NCBI RefSeq assembly: GCF_008365315.1
Contig: NZ_CP043506.1
Span: 1,040,001-1,104,000, forward strand
Origin: Acetobacter vaccinii
GTDB lineage: Bacteria > Pseudomonadota > Alphaproteobacteria > Acetobacterales > Acetobacteraceae
DNA: 64,000 nt
Direction of reading: 5' to 3'
This document shows positions 27,994 through 36,706 of the stretch, in pieces. The translations under genes and the position numbers were made by a program. The notes beneath the pieces were generated by a model. The model worked only from the letters and a program-made list of their open reading frames with translations, did no database searches and had not been told where the DNA came from. How positions within the stretch are numbered: position 1 is the first letter of the stretch; each line of letters opens with the position of its first letter.

Positions 27994-28665
27994 TTAAGAC
28001 CATTCCCCAGTGGTGCTGGTTGTATCGTCAAACGATGTATCGGCCTGCACACTCTCTGTCTGCACCAGGTCGGGCAGCCCGGTTGTGCCGTCCTCCGCAG
28101 CCTCTGCACTTGCAGGAAACAGGCCAAACCGACCGGCCTGATCCAGTGCCTGATCCAGTGCTGCCATGGTGCTGCCCATGTCGGGGTTTTCGTCCTTTTC
28201 CCAGGCCCGCAGCGCATGGGTCCAGACACCAACAAGCGCCCCCACCCGCACAACACCGGCCGGGCCAGTAGCCTCGACACCAGCGGCATCAGCCATCCAG
28301 CGCATGCTCTCCAGCGTAGCCCCCCCCAGCAGCACAGCCTGCGCGGGGTTGAAAGGCAGGGCGCGCAGCACCGCACGCAACCCGTTGCGATACTGCTGGA
28401 AAACATCCAGTCGGCGCATCAGCAGGTCAAACAGGCGTTCGCGCACGCTGCCGCCCGCCATATCGTCCGACAGGGCCACATCGTCCGCCATACGGCCCAG
28501 ACGCAGCAGAATGGAAAGCTGCAACGGAAAACGCTGCCGGGCCAACGACAGGGACAGCCCAGCATGGCGGGCCGCGTCCACGACGGAAACCCGCGCCCAG
28601 CCACGCTCCTCAGCCAGTGTCAGGGCCGAAGCAACAAGGGCTATATCGAAATCGTCAGTATCCAT
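27994..28665 (-). CDS. TetR/AcrR-like helix-turn-helix protein
   Basis: A 223-residue protein. The N-terminal 55 residues resemble a TetR DNA-binding domain: ALVASALTLAEERGWARVSVVDAARHAGL, then a turn-helix SLSLARQRFP. The rest is helical (LRAVLRALPFNPAQAVLLGGATLESMRWM) with an acidic, Thr/Ser-rich tail. It follows proC by 63 bp and belongs to the ubiK-ybjN-proC strand group. Some such proteins are COQ9-like rather than DNA-binding, so the regulator call is tentative. Confidence 0.6.
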   Translation of the reverse strand: MDTDDFDIALVASALTLAEERGWARVSVVDAARHAGLSLSLARQRFPLQLSILLRLGRMADDVALSDDMAGGSVRERLFDLLMRRLDVFQQYRNGLRAVLRALPFNPAQAVLLGGATLESMRWMADAAGVEATGPAGVVRVGALVGVWTHALRAWEKDENPDMGSTMAALDQALDQAGRFGLFPASAEAAEDGTTGLPDLVQTESVQADTSFDDTTSTTGEWS

Positions 28666-28728
28666 GCCAGAAGCCTGTCAGCGTAAACGTGAAAAACAAG
28701 GGGTAAACACCCCCTCCGGGCCGTCGTG

Positions 28729-29544
28729 TCAGCCTGCCAGTTCCCCGGCGCGGTTAACAGCCGCAGCCACCGCATCGGTGGTTATACGCGGCCAGGCCTC
28801 GGGCTGCATCAGCACGGCCAAGGCGGCGGCTGTAGTGCCACCGGGGCTTGTCACGTTGCGGCGCAGTTCCTCCGCATCGGTGGGCAGTTCGTGCAGCATA
28901 CGGCCAGCCCCGTAAATGACCTCCCGCGCCAGGGTGCGCGCCACCGGGGCGGGCAAGCCCTGTGCCTGCCCTGCTTTTTCCAGCAGTTCGGCCAGCAGGA
29001 AGACATAGGCCGGACCACTGCCCGAAACACCCGTGACCGCGTCTATCAGGCTTTCACGCTCGACCCAGACCGTCTCGCCCACGGCGCGCATCAGGCTGTC
29101 GCAATGCTGCTTCTGCTCTGCTGTAGCAGTAAGTGGCGCATACAGCCCGCACATACCCGCCCCCAGCAGGCTTGGGGTGTTGGGCATGGCGCGGATTATG
29201 GTGGGCTGGGTCGCCGTTGCACCGGCAGCAAAGGCGGCCTCCAGGCTGGCAACAGTCCGCCCGGCCATGACCGACAGCACTGTGGCCTGCGGGTAACGCG
29301 CCGCCAGTTCGGCCAGTACGCCATCGGCCTTCTGGGGTTTGACCGCCAGCACGATAACATCGGGCACAAACCCTGCGGGAATATCGGCCACCGCACGCAC
29401 AACCCTGTGCGGGGCGGGCAGGTCGGACAGGTGGCGGTCCAGCACGACGGAGGGGGCAAGCCCCCCTGCCAGCCAGCCCTGCACCATGGCGCTGCCCATC
29501 TTGCCGCACCCGGCCAAAAGAATGGAGGGAAGGGGGGTGGTCAT
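28729..29544 (-). CDS. proC: Pyrroline-5-carboxylate reductase
   Basis: ProC catalyses the last step of proline synthesis, reducing 1-pyrroline-5-carboxylate with NAD(P)H. The 271-residue protein has the Rossmann motif ILLAGCGKMGSAMVQGWL, the conserved IIRAMPNTPSLLGAG, and the C-terminal signature VSGSGPAYVFLLAELLEKAG. It starts immediately after the ybjN stop with no gap, so the two are tightly coupled. Confidence 0.96.
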   Translation of the reverse strand: MTTPLPSILLAGCGKMGSAMVQGWLAGGLAPSVVLDRHLSDLPAPHRVVRAVADIPAGFVPDVIVLAVKPQKADGVLAELAARYPQATVLSVMAGRTVASLEAAFAAGATATQPTIIRAMPNTPSLLGAGMCGLYAPLTATAEQKQHCDSLMRAVGETVWVERESLIDAVTGVSGSGPAYVFLLAELLEKAGQAQGLPAPVARTLAREVIYGAGRMLHELPTDAEELRRNVTSPGGTTAAALAVLMQPEAWPRITTDAVAAAVNRAGELAG

Positions 29545-30045
29545 TCAGGCTTCTCCCTGACAATCGAGCAGGGCCATGGCCAGCGCACCCTGTGCATCCA
29601 GCCCTTCGGCCAGAAAGAAACGGAACGCGGGGTAGAAACGCTCACACTCGTTGATGGCGATGTCGATCATGTCTTCAAAAATATCAGCACCGATATCCGC
29701 CCCGCGCAGCAGCAGGGCGTGGCGGAACAGCAGCACGCCGTCTTCCATATCCACGCTGAAATGTCCGACCCAGATCTGCTCGTTGGCAAGGCCGATCAGC
29801 TCATACAAAGCCGTACGGCGCTGGGGGTCGGCCCGTAGGTCAAACGCGCAGGTAAACAGGATGGTACCCAGTTCGGCCGACCAGGAAAAAAACAGACCGT
29901 AGTCACACCACCGGGCCGGGGCTTCGGCCGCCATTTCGGTGGGGGTGCAACGGTCGAATGTCCAGCCCAGCCCCCCGATAACCTGTTCCATCAGGTCCAG
30001 CGGGTTGGCGGGGATTGTCGCGGTGTCCGTGCTCAAGGCTGGCAT
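29545..30045 (-). CDS. YbjN domain-containing protein
   Basis: A 166-residue protein of the YbjN fold, structurally like type III secretion chaperones. It has the family segments WCDYGLFFSWSAELGTILFTCAFD, ALYELIGLANEQIWVGHFSV and LLFRHALLLRG. The biochemical role is unknown, and a regulatory chaperone function has been proposed for relatives. It lies between ubiK (67 bp upstream) and proC, which abuts it directly. I have seen this order described as common in Alphaproteobacteria, but I cannot verify it here. Confidence 0.8.
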   Translation of the reverse strand: MPALSTDTATIPANPLDLMEQVIGGLGWTFDRCTPTEMAAEAPARWCDYGLFFSWSAELGTILFTCAFDLRADPQRRTALYELIGLANEQIWVGHFSVDMEDGVLLFRHALLLRGADIGADIFEDMIDIAINECERFYPAFRFFLAEGLDAQGALAMALLDCQGEA

Positions 30046-30112
30046 GGCGGGGTTCTCCGTGCCTGCGGCAAAAAAGGGGAGACTGGGGTAAAGGGGGTGG
30101 ACGCCGGAACCT

Positions 30113-30391
30113 TCAGGCTCCGGGTGCTGTCAGCACGCTTTCCAGCACCGCCACGCGCTCTTCCAGCGCGGCAAGGCGCTGTTCGGCTTCTTCCTGCCCG
30201 ATGCGGGCGCGTGCAGCCAGCTCACGCATGACCTCAAATTCCTCACGGCGGACAACCTGCAGGCTGGTCAGCACCTCATCCACACGGCTGCGGACGATGG
30301 CGTTCATTTCCTCACGCACGCCTGTCAGGGCGGAAACGGCCCCACCGGCCACACCGGCAAGATCATCAAAAAAGCGGGGTCTGTCAGCCAT
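30113..30391 (-). CDS. ubiK: Accessory factor UbiK family protein (BMFP domain)
   Basis: A 92-residue coiled-coil protein that in relatives assists the aerobic ubiquinone-biosynthesis complex and can promote membrane fusion. The N-terminus RPRFFDDLAGVAGGAVSAL and the region around VRREEFEVMRELAARAR match the family. The C-terminus is a heptad coiled coil (QRLAALEERVAVLESVL). The start at 30391 is chosen on family fit; an alternative lies at 30406. It heads the minus-strand ybjN-proC group. Confidence 0.8.
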   Translation of the reverse strand: MADRPRFFDDLAGVAGGAVSALTGVREEMNAIVRSRVDEVLTSLQVVRREEFEVMRELAARARIGQEEAEQRLAALEERVAVLESVLTAPGA

Positions 30392-30780
30392 GACCAGGGT
30401 CTCCATTCAATCCGTTGCGGGCGGGCATGGGGGGCTGCCAGCCTTCAATACTGCAACATCATATAGAGAATAACGGGATGGGCTAACAGATGTCATGCCC
30501 TACTTTGCGTGATTTGCCATACCCAGGCACCCGCAGGCTTTTTGCGCCATCCATTGACCACCCACAAGGCAGATCCCATTATCTGAAAAGAATATGGAAA
30601 AATAACGGCATGGGCGGCAGGCTGTGCAACACCTGCTGACACCCCCGATGGAGACAGCGCTCCCATGGACAGATCAGCGGCGGCGGCGTATTTCGGACCC
30701 CGCCTGGCGGCACAGGCCCAGCCGGGACAAAACGGCTCTGTGGCCTGCCCCGCAGCCCGGCCAGGAAAAGGAGAAACAGC
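30392..30780. other. 389-bp divergent gene-free stretch between ubiK and the dnaJ-like gene
   Basis: No protein is supported in either strand. It contains the candidate dnaJ-side promoter listed separately. The remainder shows no strong hairpin or recognised operator. Confidence 0.4.
30554..30582 (+). promoter_or_regulatory. Candidate sigma-70 promoter for the dnaJ-like gene
   Basis: TTGACC (-35) is separated by exactly 17 bp from CATTAT (-10), matching housekeeping consensus at 5/6 and 4/6. It would give a leader of about 190 nt before the ATG at 30781. Confidence 0.4.
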
Positions 30781-31665
30781 ATGAGCGGGCATGACCCCTA
30801 TACAGTGCTGGGCATAACCAAAACCGCAAGCCAGGATGACATTCGCAAGGCCTATCGCAAGCTGGCCAAACAGTACCACCCTGACCTGAACCCGGGCGAC
30901 ACCAAGGCGGAAGAAAACTTCAAGGCCGTCAACCAGGCCAACGACCTGCTGTCCGACCCGGAAAAACGCGCCCGTTTTGACCGTGGGGAAATTGACGCCA
31001 ACGGTCAGGAACGCGCACCCCAAGGCTTTGGCGGTGGTGGTTTTGGCGGCTTCCACCCTGGTGCTGGTGGCGCTGGCATGGGCGGCTTTAACGAGGAAGA
31101 CCTGAGCGACCTGTTCGGCGGCATGTTCGGCGGGCGTGCCCGCCGTGCAGGGCCACGCAAGGGGGCGGATTCCTCCTACTCCCTCAAGGTCAGCTTTCAG
31201 GACGCGGTCAACGGCACAACCTCACGCGTGAACCTGCCTGACGGCAGCACGCTGGATGTACGCATCCCGCCCGGGATCGAGGACGGGCAGGTGCTGCGCC
31301 TGCGCGGCAAAGGGGCCGCAGGCCCCGGCGGTGGCCCGGCGGGAGATGCGCTGATTACCGTCAGCGTAACCCCGGACCCGGTCTTTACCCGTGACGGCGC
31401 GGACCTGCGCGAAACCCTGCCCATTGACCTGAAAACCGCAGTCCTTGGCGGTTCCATTACCGTGCCCACACCGTCGGGCGCAGTACGGATGAACGTACCC
31501 GCAGGCTCTGACAGTGGTTCTATCCTGCGGTTGCGGGGCAAGGGTGTGCAGGCCCACGGCACCAGAGCGGCGGGCAACCTGTACGTGACCCTTCAGGTCA
31601 AGGTCGGCAAGCCGGATGCCGCGCTGGAGGCTTTCCTTAAAAGCTGGACACCCGCACAGGGCTGA
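30781..31665 (+). CDS. DnaJ C-terminal domain co-chaperone (CbpA-type)
   Basis: A 294-residue J-domain protein that stimulates a DnaK ATPase. The J domain is DPYTVLGITKTASQDDIRKAY with the invariant HPD in KQYHPDLNP. A G/F-rich linker follows (GFGGGGFGGF), then the two-barrel substrate-binding C-terminal domain (SYSLKVSFQDAVNG, DVRIPPGIEDGQVLRLRGKG). It lacks the four CxxCxGxG zinc motifs of DnaJ proper, so it is of CbpA type. An AAGGAG ribosome site precedes the ATG. Confidence 0.92.
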   Translation: MSGHDPYTVLGITKTASQDDIRKAYRKLAKQYHPDLNPGDTKAEENFKAVNQANDLLSDPEKRARFDRGEIDANGQERAPQGFGGGGFGGFHPGAGGAGMGGFNEEDLSDLFGGMFGGRARRAGPRKGADSSYSLKVSFQDAVNGTTSRVNLPDGSTLDVRIPPGIEDGQVLRLRGKGAAGPGGGPAGDALITVSVTPDPVFTRDGADLRETLPIDLKTAVLGGSITVPTPSGAVRMNVPAGSDSGSILRLRGKGVQAHGTRAAGNLYVTLQVKVGKPDAALEAFLKSWTPAQG

Positions 31666-31686
31666 CCCAGCCTACAGGCTGTGCCT

Positions 31687-31711
31687 GGGGTGGGTCTGAA
31701 CAGCCCACCCC
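31687..31711. terminator. Hairpin between convergent dnaJ-like gene and 149-aa gene
   Basis: GGGGTGGG pairs perfectly with CCCACCCC around a 9-nt loop, between two convergent stops. There is no T-run, so termination strength is uncertain. Confidence 0.4.
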
Positions 31712-31718
31712 GGAAGCA

Positions 31719-32168
31719 TCAGGGCGTAGCAGCGGGTTCGTCATCATCGCGGTAGAGGGGCAGTTCCAGCGTGTGACCGTCCTTGCGCACCACCACGATC
31801 TGGGCGCTGTTCTGTGACACCAGGCTCATGCTGATCTTGAGCGTATCCTGCGTGCCAGCCCATGTGGTGTCATTGACCTTGGCGAGCGAGAAATGGGCCT
31901 GCCCCACCACCTTGGCGTAGGTGTCGGGCAGAGTGACCAGCAGGCGGGCCGCAGGCCCCATGGCGCGGTTACCCGCCACCATGACGGGGTCGATATTGGC
32001 CATGACAGACCACTTACCCATAAAAGCCGCCATGGTGTAATGGCCTGCCTGTGCGGGTGCAGCAGCCTTGGTGGCGGGAGCCGCTGCCTTGTCCGCCGCG
32101 CCACTGGCGGCCAGAGCGGGAGAGGCCACAAGCCCCGCCGAGAGAAGAAGAAGTGGAAGACGGGTCAT
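31719..32168 (-). CDS. Secreted hypothetical protein (149 aa)
   Basis: A 149-residue protein with a signal peptide (TRLPLLLLSAGLVASPALA) and an Ala/Lys-rich spacer to about residue 40. A compact domain follows, reading HYTMAAFMGKWSVMANIDP, LLVTLPDTYAKVV and TLKISMSLVSQNSAQIVVVRKD. The start at 32168 has GGAGCAG seven bases upstream. It is not recognised. The beta-rich character suggests a small periplasmic domain. It converges with the dnaJ-like gene. Confidence 0.6.
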   Translation of the reverse strand: MTRLPLLLLSAGLVASPALAASGAADKAAAPATKAAAPAQAGHYTMAAFMGKWSVMANIDPVMVAGNRAMGPAARLLVTLPDTYAKVVGQAHFSLAKVNDTTWAGTQDTLKISMSLVSQNSAQIVVVRKDGHTLELPLYRDDDEPAATP

Positions 32169-32343
32169 GCCTGCTCCATGCAAAAACATTAAAAGCCGAA
32201 TGTTATTTGCCCTGTTCCAGCCCGGCCCGTCCAGCCTTGCCCCTGACTGCGGGCTTGACGAAAGCCCATCTGGGGTTGGATAAATCTGACATGAACTTAC
32301 ACAGACGCAGGGCAGCATTGCGAAAAACGGGAAGAGGCAGGCC

Positions 32344-32592
32344 ATGAGCAACACACAGGACACCACAGCCGCCCCCCCCACCCAGGCCGCAGCACAGCCT
32401 GCCACCCTACAGGCCGAAATGCGCAGCGCCCTGTCGCGCCCCCCGGTGCTGACCCCAGCCCCCGCCACACCCGCCGCCCCTGTTGTGGAGGTTATCTCCC
32501 TTCAGGAAGCCGGGCAGATGGCCGGGGCCATGGTGTTTGTGCTGGGTGTCATGGCCCTGACCCTGCATGCCATGGGCTACGCGGGCTACTAA
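32344..32592 (+). CDS. Small hypothetical membrane protein (82 aa)
   Basis: An 82-residue protein with an AGAGGCAGGCC-type ribosome site. Residues 1-48 are Ala/Pro/Thr-rich and soluble. Residues 58-77 form one hydrophobic segment (AGAMVFVLGVMALTLHAMGY). It is probably anchored in the inner membrane by its C-terminal helix. The family is not recognised. It is divergent from the secreted 149-residue protein. Confidence 0.55.
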   Translation: MSNTQDTTAAPPTQAAAQPATLQAEMRSALSRPPVLTPAPATPAAPVVEVISLQEAGQMAGAMVFVLGVMALTLHAMGYAGY

Positions 32593-32650
32593 GCCACCCG
32601 CGCTCAGACAGCCGGATCACAATACGCTCCACAGGGGCCGGCCCCAGCCC

Positions 32651-33403
32651 CTATTCGTGCCGCAGGGTCAGCACCAGCACGTCCCGGTAGGCGGGGCGCG
32701 TGGGGTCCATGGGTTCAACCGCTGTCACACCATGGTAAACGCGGCTGTCATTGACAAAGGCCGTATCCAGCGGGTCTGTCAGGGTAAAGCTGCCTACCAG
32801 CCTGCGGTTGAGGTCGTGGATGGATGTTTCCCCACAGGCAATGTTCTCACGCCGGATCATAGCCACGCAGACCCAGTCCACACCATCGCGGTGCAGCCCT
32901 TCGGGCGTGGGCATGCCCACGTGCTCCGGGCTGGCCTCGATCCGGAACTGGTGCATTTCCGCATGCCAGGACTGGGGCTGGCGTTCGGCCGGGGTCAGGT
33001 CGGTTGCGACCTGATACACAAGCCGCATAATGGCATGCAGGGCCGGGTGTTCCGCCACGGCAGGCAGAACAGGCTCAAACCACCGCTCCACCCCACCATT
33101 GAGGGTATTGTAATCCCGGCTCTGGTAATGGGGCTGGTGCGGCTTGGGCACGATTTCCCCCGCAGCCAGCGAGAACGTGGCGTAACGCCGCCGCCTGTAG
33201 CGGCCCCCATCGGCCATGTAGCGGTCCATGCCCAGGTCGTTCCAGCTTGCGGCAAAGCTGTCCCACTGGCTCAGGCCGTAATGCTCCAGCACGGGCCGCA
33301 GGGCGCTGGCCCGCATCAGGGCAAAACCATCGCGCTCCAGCGGGGTTTCAATAGCGTGCAGGACAGCCCCCGCGGCAGGCGCGGGGGGTGGGGTATCGGT
33401 CAT
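32651..33403 (-). CDS. 2OG-Fe dioxygenase family protein (PF10014-like)
   Basis: A 250-residue 2-oxoglutarate-dependent dioxygenase resembling the family that includes bacterial L-isoleucine-4-hydroxylase. The iron ligands are visible as GLHRDGVDWV (H171, D173) and SRVYHGVTAV (H224). A 2OG-binding arginine follows at about R240 in RPAYRDVLVLTL. The conserved RYRRRRYATFSL and PHQPHYQSRDYN segments are typical of the group. It stands alone on the minus strand. Members act on free amino acids, so the substrate is probably an amino acid, but which one is unknown. Confidence 0.8.
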   Translation of the reverse strand: MTDTPPPAPAAGAVLHAIETPLERDGFALMRASALRPVLEHYGLSQWDSFAASWNDLGMDRYMADGGRYRRRRYATFSLAAGEIVPKPHQPHYQSRDYNTLNGGVERWFEPVLPAVAEHPALHAIMRLVYQVATDLTPAERQPQSWHAEMHQFRIEASPEHVGMPTPEGLHRDGVDWVCVAMIRRENIACGETSIHDLNRRLVGSFTLTDPLDTAFVNDSRVYHGVTAVEPMDPTRPAYRDVLVLTLRHE

Positions 33404-33435
33404 GATCGCGGCTTTCCGAACGTGTGGCCGGTGGA

Positions 33436-35850
33436 TTAATCCCGCGCGGCTGGTGCCGAGGATGGCTCTGTTGGCCTGCCTGTGTCCATCGGGCTAGGGG
33501 GCATGGCGTCCAGCGCCAGGTGCATGGGCAGGTTGGGCGGGGTCGTGCTGTAGCTGGTGTTGACATAGAACTTAACGCCAGCCTGCGTCATGCTCTGGGC
33601 TGTCCGGCGATAGAATTCACGCTGGACCTTCCACTTCATCATCGGAGCAGTTTTGATGATGCCGAGCAGCACCGCGCCATTCTGGTCGGAACTATCCACC
33701 CCAAGGTCCATGTAGTCGGAGAAGATGAGCGAACGGAACGCCTCCTCCTGCCGCATGGTGCGGATGGTGTCCTTGAAGATCTCGGCCACTTTCTCTGTAT
33801 CTTCCCCCAAATCCAGCGTCTGACGGACGATGATCTGGTTAAAGTCCTTGGCCGTGTTGGCAATCGAGGTCACGGAGGAAAAGGGGATGATGTGCAGGTC
33901 ACCGTCAAACGCGCGCACACGCAGGGTGCGGATGGACAGATGCTCCACAGTGCCCGCAATACCCCCGGTCGTCACCCAGTCCCCTACCTGAATGGCGTCT
34001 TCGGCCAGCATGAAGAAGCCGGTGATAACGTCCTTCACAAGGCTCTGTGACCCAAAGGACAGGCCAACGCCCAGAATACCAGCCCCAGTCAGCAGCGGTG
34101 TGACGTTAATGCCGATCTGCGACAGCGTTGTGACCGATACCAGAATGATAATGACCACCAGCAGCACGGTGCGGATAATCGGCAGCACCGTACGCAGGCG
34201 CGAGGCGCGCGACATCTGCGCCGAGGAGGAATAGCGCGAGATCTGCTTGTTCAGGATCCCGTTCACCACCTCCCACGCCAGCACGGCAATGGTCAGCCCT
34301 ACCAGCAGGCACAGCAGCGCACTGGTCAGCCGCAGCCCCAGCGCGGAGGTAAAGAGGAAGGACAGTGCAGGCACGCTCCAGCTCTGTGCCAGCCCCACCG
34401 CCGTACCAAACAGGATAAACCCGGTCGTGATCCGGCGGACAAACGGATAGTAAAAATCCGCCCGCTTCTGCAGGTCCGGATATTGTTCCTGCATGGCCGG
34501 GCTGACCCGGAACAGCCGGTCCTGCAAGCCATACAGCAGCAGCGCCACAACGCGCGACAGCACAAGGCAAAGGAAGCTGAGCACCGACCCATGCAGCAGC
34601 CACTGGTAGCCACCCTTAAGGTGGGCCGCCCACACAAACCACAGTGCCAGATCAAGGAACATGACCGGCACCCACCACAGCCGCGCCAGCGACCCGGCAA
34701 AGGCCCACAGGGCATTCTTCTTACGCTCGGACGAGGGTTGCAGCGCATCCCCCACAATCCGGCGGATACGCCACAGGAAGGCCGCAACAATCAGATGCTG
34801 GATCAGCACCACCGCGCGCAGCATGGCATCCACCCCACGCTGGGCCAGGTCAAATTCCCCCCCCAGTGTGGACAGGCAGATCACAATGGACGGGGCCGCC
34901 ACCAGCACGTTCCACCACCGGGTCAGCACCCGGGCTGTGGAGTCAGAGGCCGGAATAAGCCGGATAGCGGGGGAGTGCTGGACCAGCAGGGTCTCCACCA
35001 CCAGGTAGAGCCCGCGGGCAATCACATAGGCATTGGTCAGGGTCAACGTGACGGTGCGTGACTGCTCGGTGCCGGGCAGGAACTCCGCTCCCATATAGCC
35101 CAGCAGCATACAGACCCCCACCGGCACCAGCTTGAGCAGAAAGTGCATGAGGTTGTAAGGCACACGCGACAGATAGCGCAGGACCTCGTCCCCACGGCGC
35201 TGGTCGGTTTCACGCGTCTGGGTGGTGTCCTCGCCTTTGGCCGACATGCTCTGCGCCACAGCCTGGCGGGCCTGACGGGCCTCGGCCATGCTGGTCACCT
35301 TGCGCAGGGGTTTGCGCAGGGCAATGCTGGTGGCCCGCTCGGCCACAATCGCCACCGCCAGCACCAGGAATGCGCTGCTGAAGGCCTCGATCAGCGTCTT
35401 ACGCAGGGTCTGGTCACGCATGACATCGCGGAACCATTCCCCCACAAACTCCAGGTCCTTGAACAGGCTGGTAAAGTTGCTGACATAGCCCTGCGCTGTG
35501 GAGGTCAGGCCGTGCAGCTCGGTATGCACATCGTCGGTAATGACAGGCTTGCTGCCCCCGCCCGTGGCAGCCTGCGCGGCAGGCAGTCCCTTGGCCATGA
35601 GAGAGAGTGTTTTGGAAAACTCCTCCCGCTTCTGGGGGTCGTTCAGGATGGTCAGAAGCTGCTTGGCATCCTGCTGTGTCATGGTCCCCGCAGCGGGGGC
35701 GGCTGTCTGGGCATGGGCGGCAGGGCTTGCCAGCATAAGCGCAAGACAACACAGCGCCATGGCCAGACAACGGGCCACAAGGCCACGCGCAGCGGCCGTA
35801 GCCCGCGACATCTGGAGGGCAGGAGAACGGTCGAGGCTTCTGGCCGTCAT
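33436..35850 (-). CDS. Large MscS-type mechanosensitive channel family protein
   Basis: An 804-residue inner-membrane protein with a signal peptide (cleavage near AHA-Q at 47-48). It has a periplasmic N-terminal region, roughly ten membrane segments and a C-terminal MscS domain. The pore helix and vestibule are in VTPLLTGAGILGVGLSFGSQ and KDVITGFFMLAEDAIQVGDWV. The length and layout are of the multi-helix MscK/YbdG-extended class, not the small MscS. The ATG at 35850 has AAGGA ten bases upstream. It should open under hypo-osmotic tension. Confidence 0.9.
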   Translation of the reverse strand: MTARSLDRSPALQMSRATAAARGLVARCLAMALCCLALMLASPAAHAQTAAPAAGTMTQQDAKQLLTILNDPQKREEFSKTLSLMAKGLPAAQAATGGGSKPVITDDVHTELHGLTSTAQGYVSNFTSLFKDLEFVGEWFRDVMRDQTLRKTLIEAFSSAFLVLAVAIVAERATSIALRKPLRKVTSMAEARQARQAVAQSMSAKGEDTTQTRETDQRRGDEVLRYLSRVPYNLMHFLLKLVPVGVCMLLGYMGAEFLPGTEQSRTVTLTLTNAYVIARGLYLVVETLLVQHSPAIRLIPASDSTARVLTRWWNVLVAAPSIVICLSTLGGEFDLAQRGVDAMLRAVVLIQHLIVAAFLWRIRRIVGDALQPSSERKKNALWAFAGSLARLWWVPVMFLDLALWFVWAAHLKGGYQWLLHGSVLSFLCLVLSRVVALLLYGLQDRLFRVSPAMQEQYPDLQKRADFYYPFVRRITTGFILFGTAVGLAQSWSVPALSFLFTSALGLRLTSALLCLLVGLTIAVLAWEVVNGILNKQISRYSSSAQMSRASRLRTVLPIIRTVLLVVIIILVSVTTLSQIGINVTPLLTGAGILGVGLSFGSQSLVKDVITGFFMLAEDAIQVGDWVTTGGIAGTVEHLSIRTLRVRAFDGDLHIIPFSSVTSIANTAKDFNQIIVRQTLDLGEDTEKVAEIFKDTIRTMRQEEAFRSLIFSDYMDLGVDSSDQNGAVLLGIIKTAPMMKWKVQREFYRRTAQSMTQAGVKFYVNTSYSTTPPNLPMHLALDAMPPSPMDTGRPTEPSSAPAARD

Positions 35851-36009
35851 GCGCCGTATCCTTTTGCTGATAAAGAGAGAGGAAAAGCGAAGTGCCACCG
35901 CATTCCATACAGGAAAACGCCCCCCAGGGGCAAAGCGGTACGGCACGGGCGGCCTAGTGGCCAGCGGGCAGGGCGGGCGGGCCTGCACGGCCCGCGCACC
36001 CCTGCGCGC

Positions 36010-36645
36010 TCAGTCGTGCGGCTGAAAGGGTACGGCCTGCCCATTGGCGCGGCGCACCACCATGGTGCGGGCAATCAGGTCATGCAGCCCCTGCTTGCGG
36101 CGGGTAAATGCCACCATCAGCACGCCGATGTAGAAGAAGGGGAAGGAAATAAACGCCTTGATGACAAAGCGCAGCGTAGCCCGCCAGAACCCCACGCGCC
36201 CGCCATCATACGTGACCAGCCGCAGGCGGCAGGCCATCTTGCCCGGTGTGGCCCCCAGGTGGGAGGACTGAAAGAGGATGAAATACACCGCAGGCACCAG
36301 CGCCAGGCACAGGCTGGGGCCATGCCACACGCCCGTATGCACATACGGCACCAGAACGGACACGTGCTGCGGCTGGAGGTAGGACGCCACATCCACCACA
36401 TCCATACTGCGGCCCGACCCGTCGGGAATGGGCAGTTCCTTCCATTGCAGGGAAATATCGGGGCCGATGAAAAAGCCCAGCACGGTCTCGATCACACCCA
36501 GGATGACGGCATCAATCAGGAACGCCCATACCCGCCACCAGAACCCGGCATAAACCCACAGGGGTGCCGCGCCATTACCTGGCGGGGGCGCACCATAAGG
36601 GGTGGAAGGCTCGCCCCAGCCAGGGGGCAGCGAAGAGACGGACAT
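36010..36645 (-). CDS. RDD family membrane protein
   Basis: A 211-residue protein with a Pro/Gly-rich cytoplasmic N-terminus, then the RDD domain. The first helix reads FWWRVWAFLIDAVILGVIETVL, and the LGATPGKMACRLRLVTYDG segment precedes the last helices. The final motif GLHDLIARTMVVRR is family-typical. GAGGGAA lies upstream of the ATG at 36645. The function of most RDD proteins is unclear, and transport or membrane anchoring is suggested. Its stop lies 159 bp from the MscS-type start. Confidence 0.8.
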   Translation of the reverse strand: MSVSSLPPGWGEPSTPYGAPPPGNGAAPLWVYAGFWWRVWAFLIDAVILGVIETVLGFFIGPDISLQWKELPIPDGSGRSMDVVDVASYLQPQHVSVLVPYVHTGVWHGPSLCLALVPAVYFILFQSSHLGATPGKMACRLRLVTYDGGRVGFWRATLRFVIKAFISFPFFYIGVLMVAFTRRKQGLHDLIARTMVVRRANGQAVPFQPHD

Positions 36646-36706
36646 AAAATCAGGTTCCCTCATCCGGGGTGGGCCGGGCCAGAAACGGGCAGCGGCCGCC
36701 TTGGTG

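Noticed and set aside
30493..31056. Minus-strand frame across the dnaJ-like start and its upstream region
   Set aside because: Half of it lies antisense to the J domain and no family pattern is seen in the remainder.
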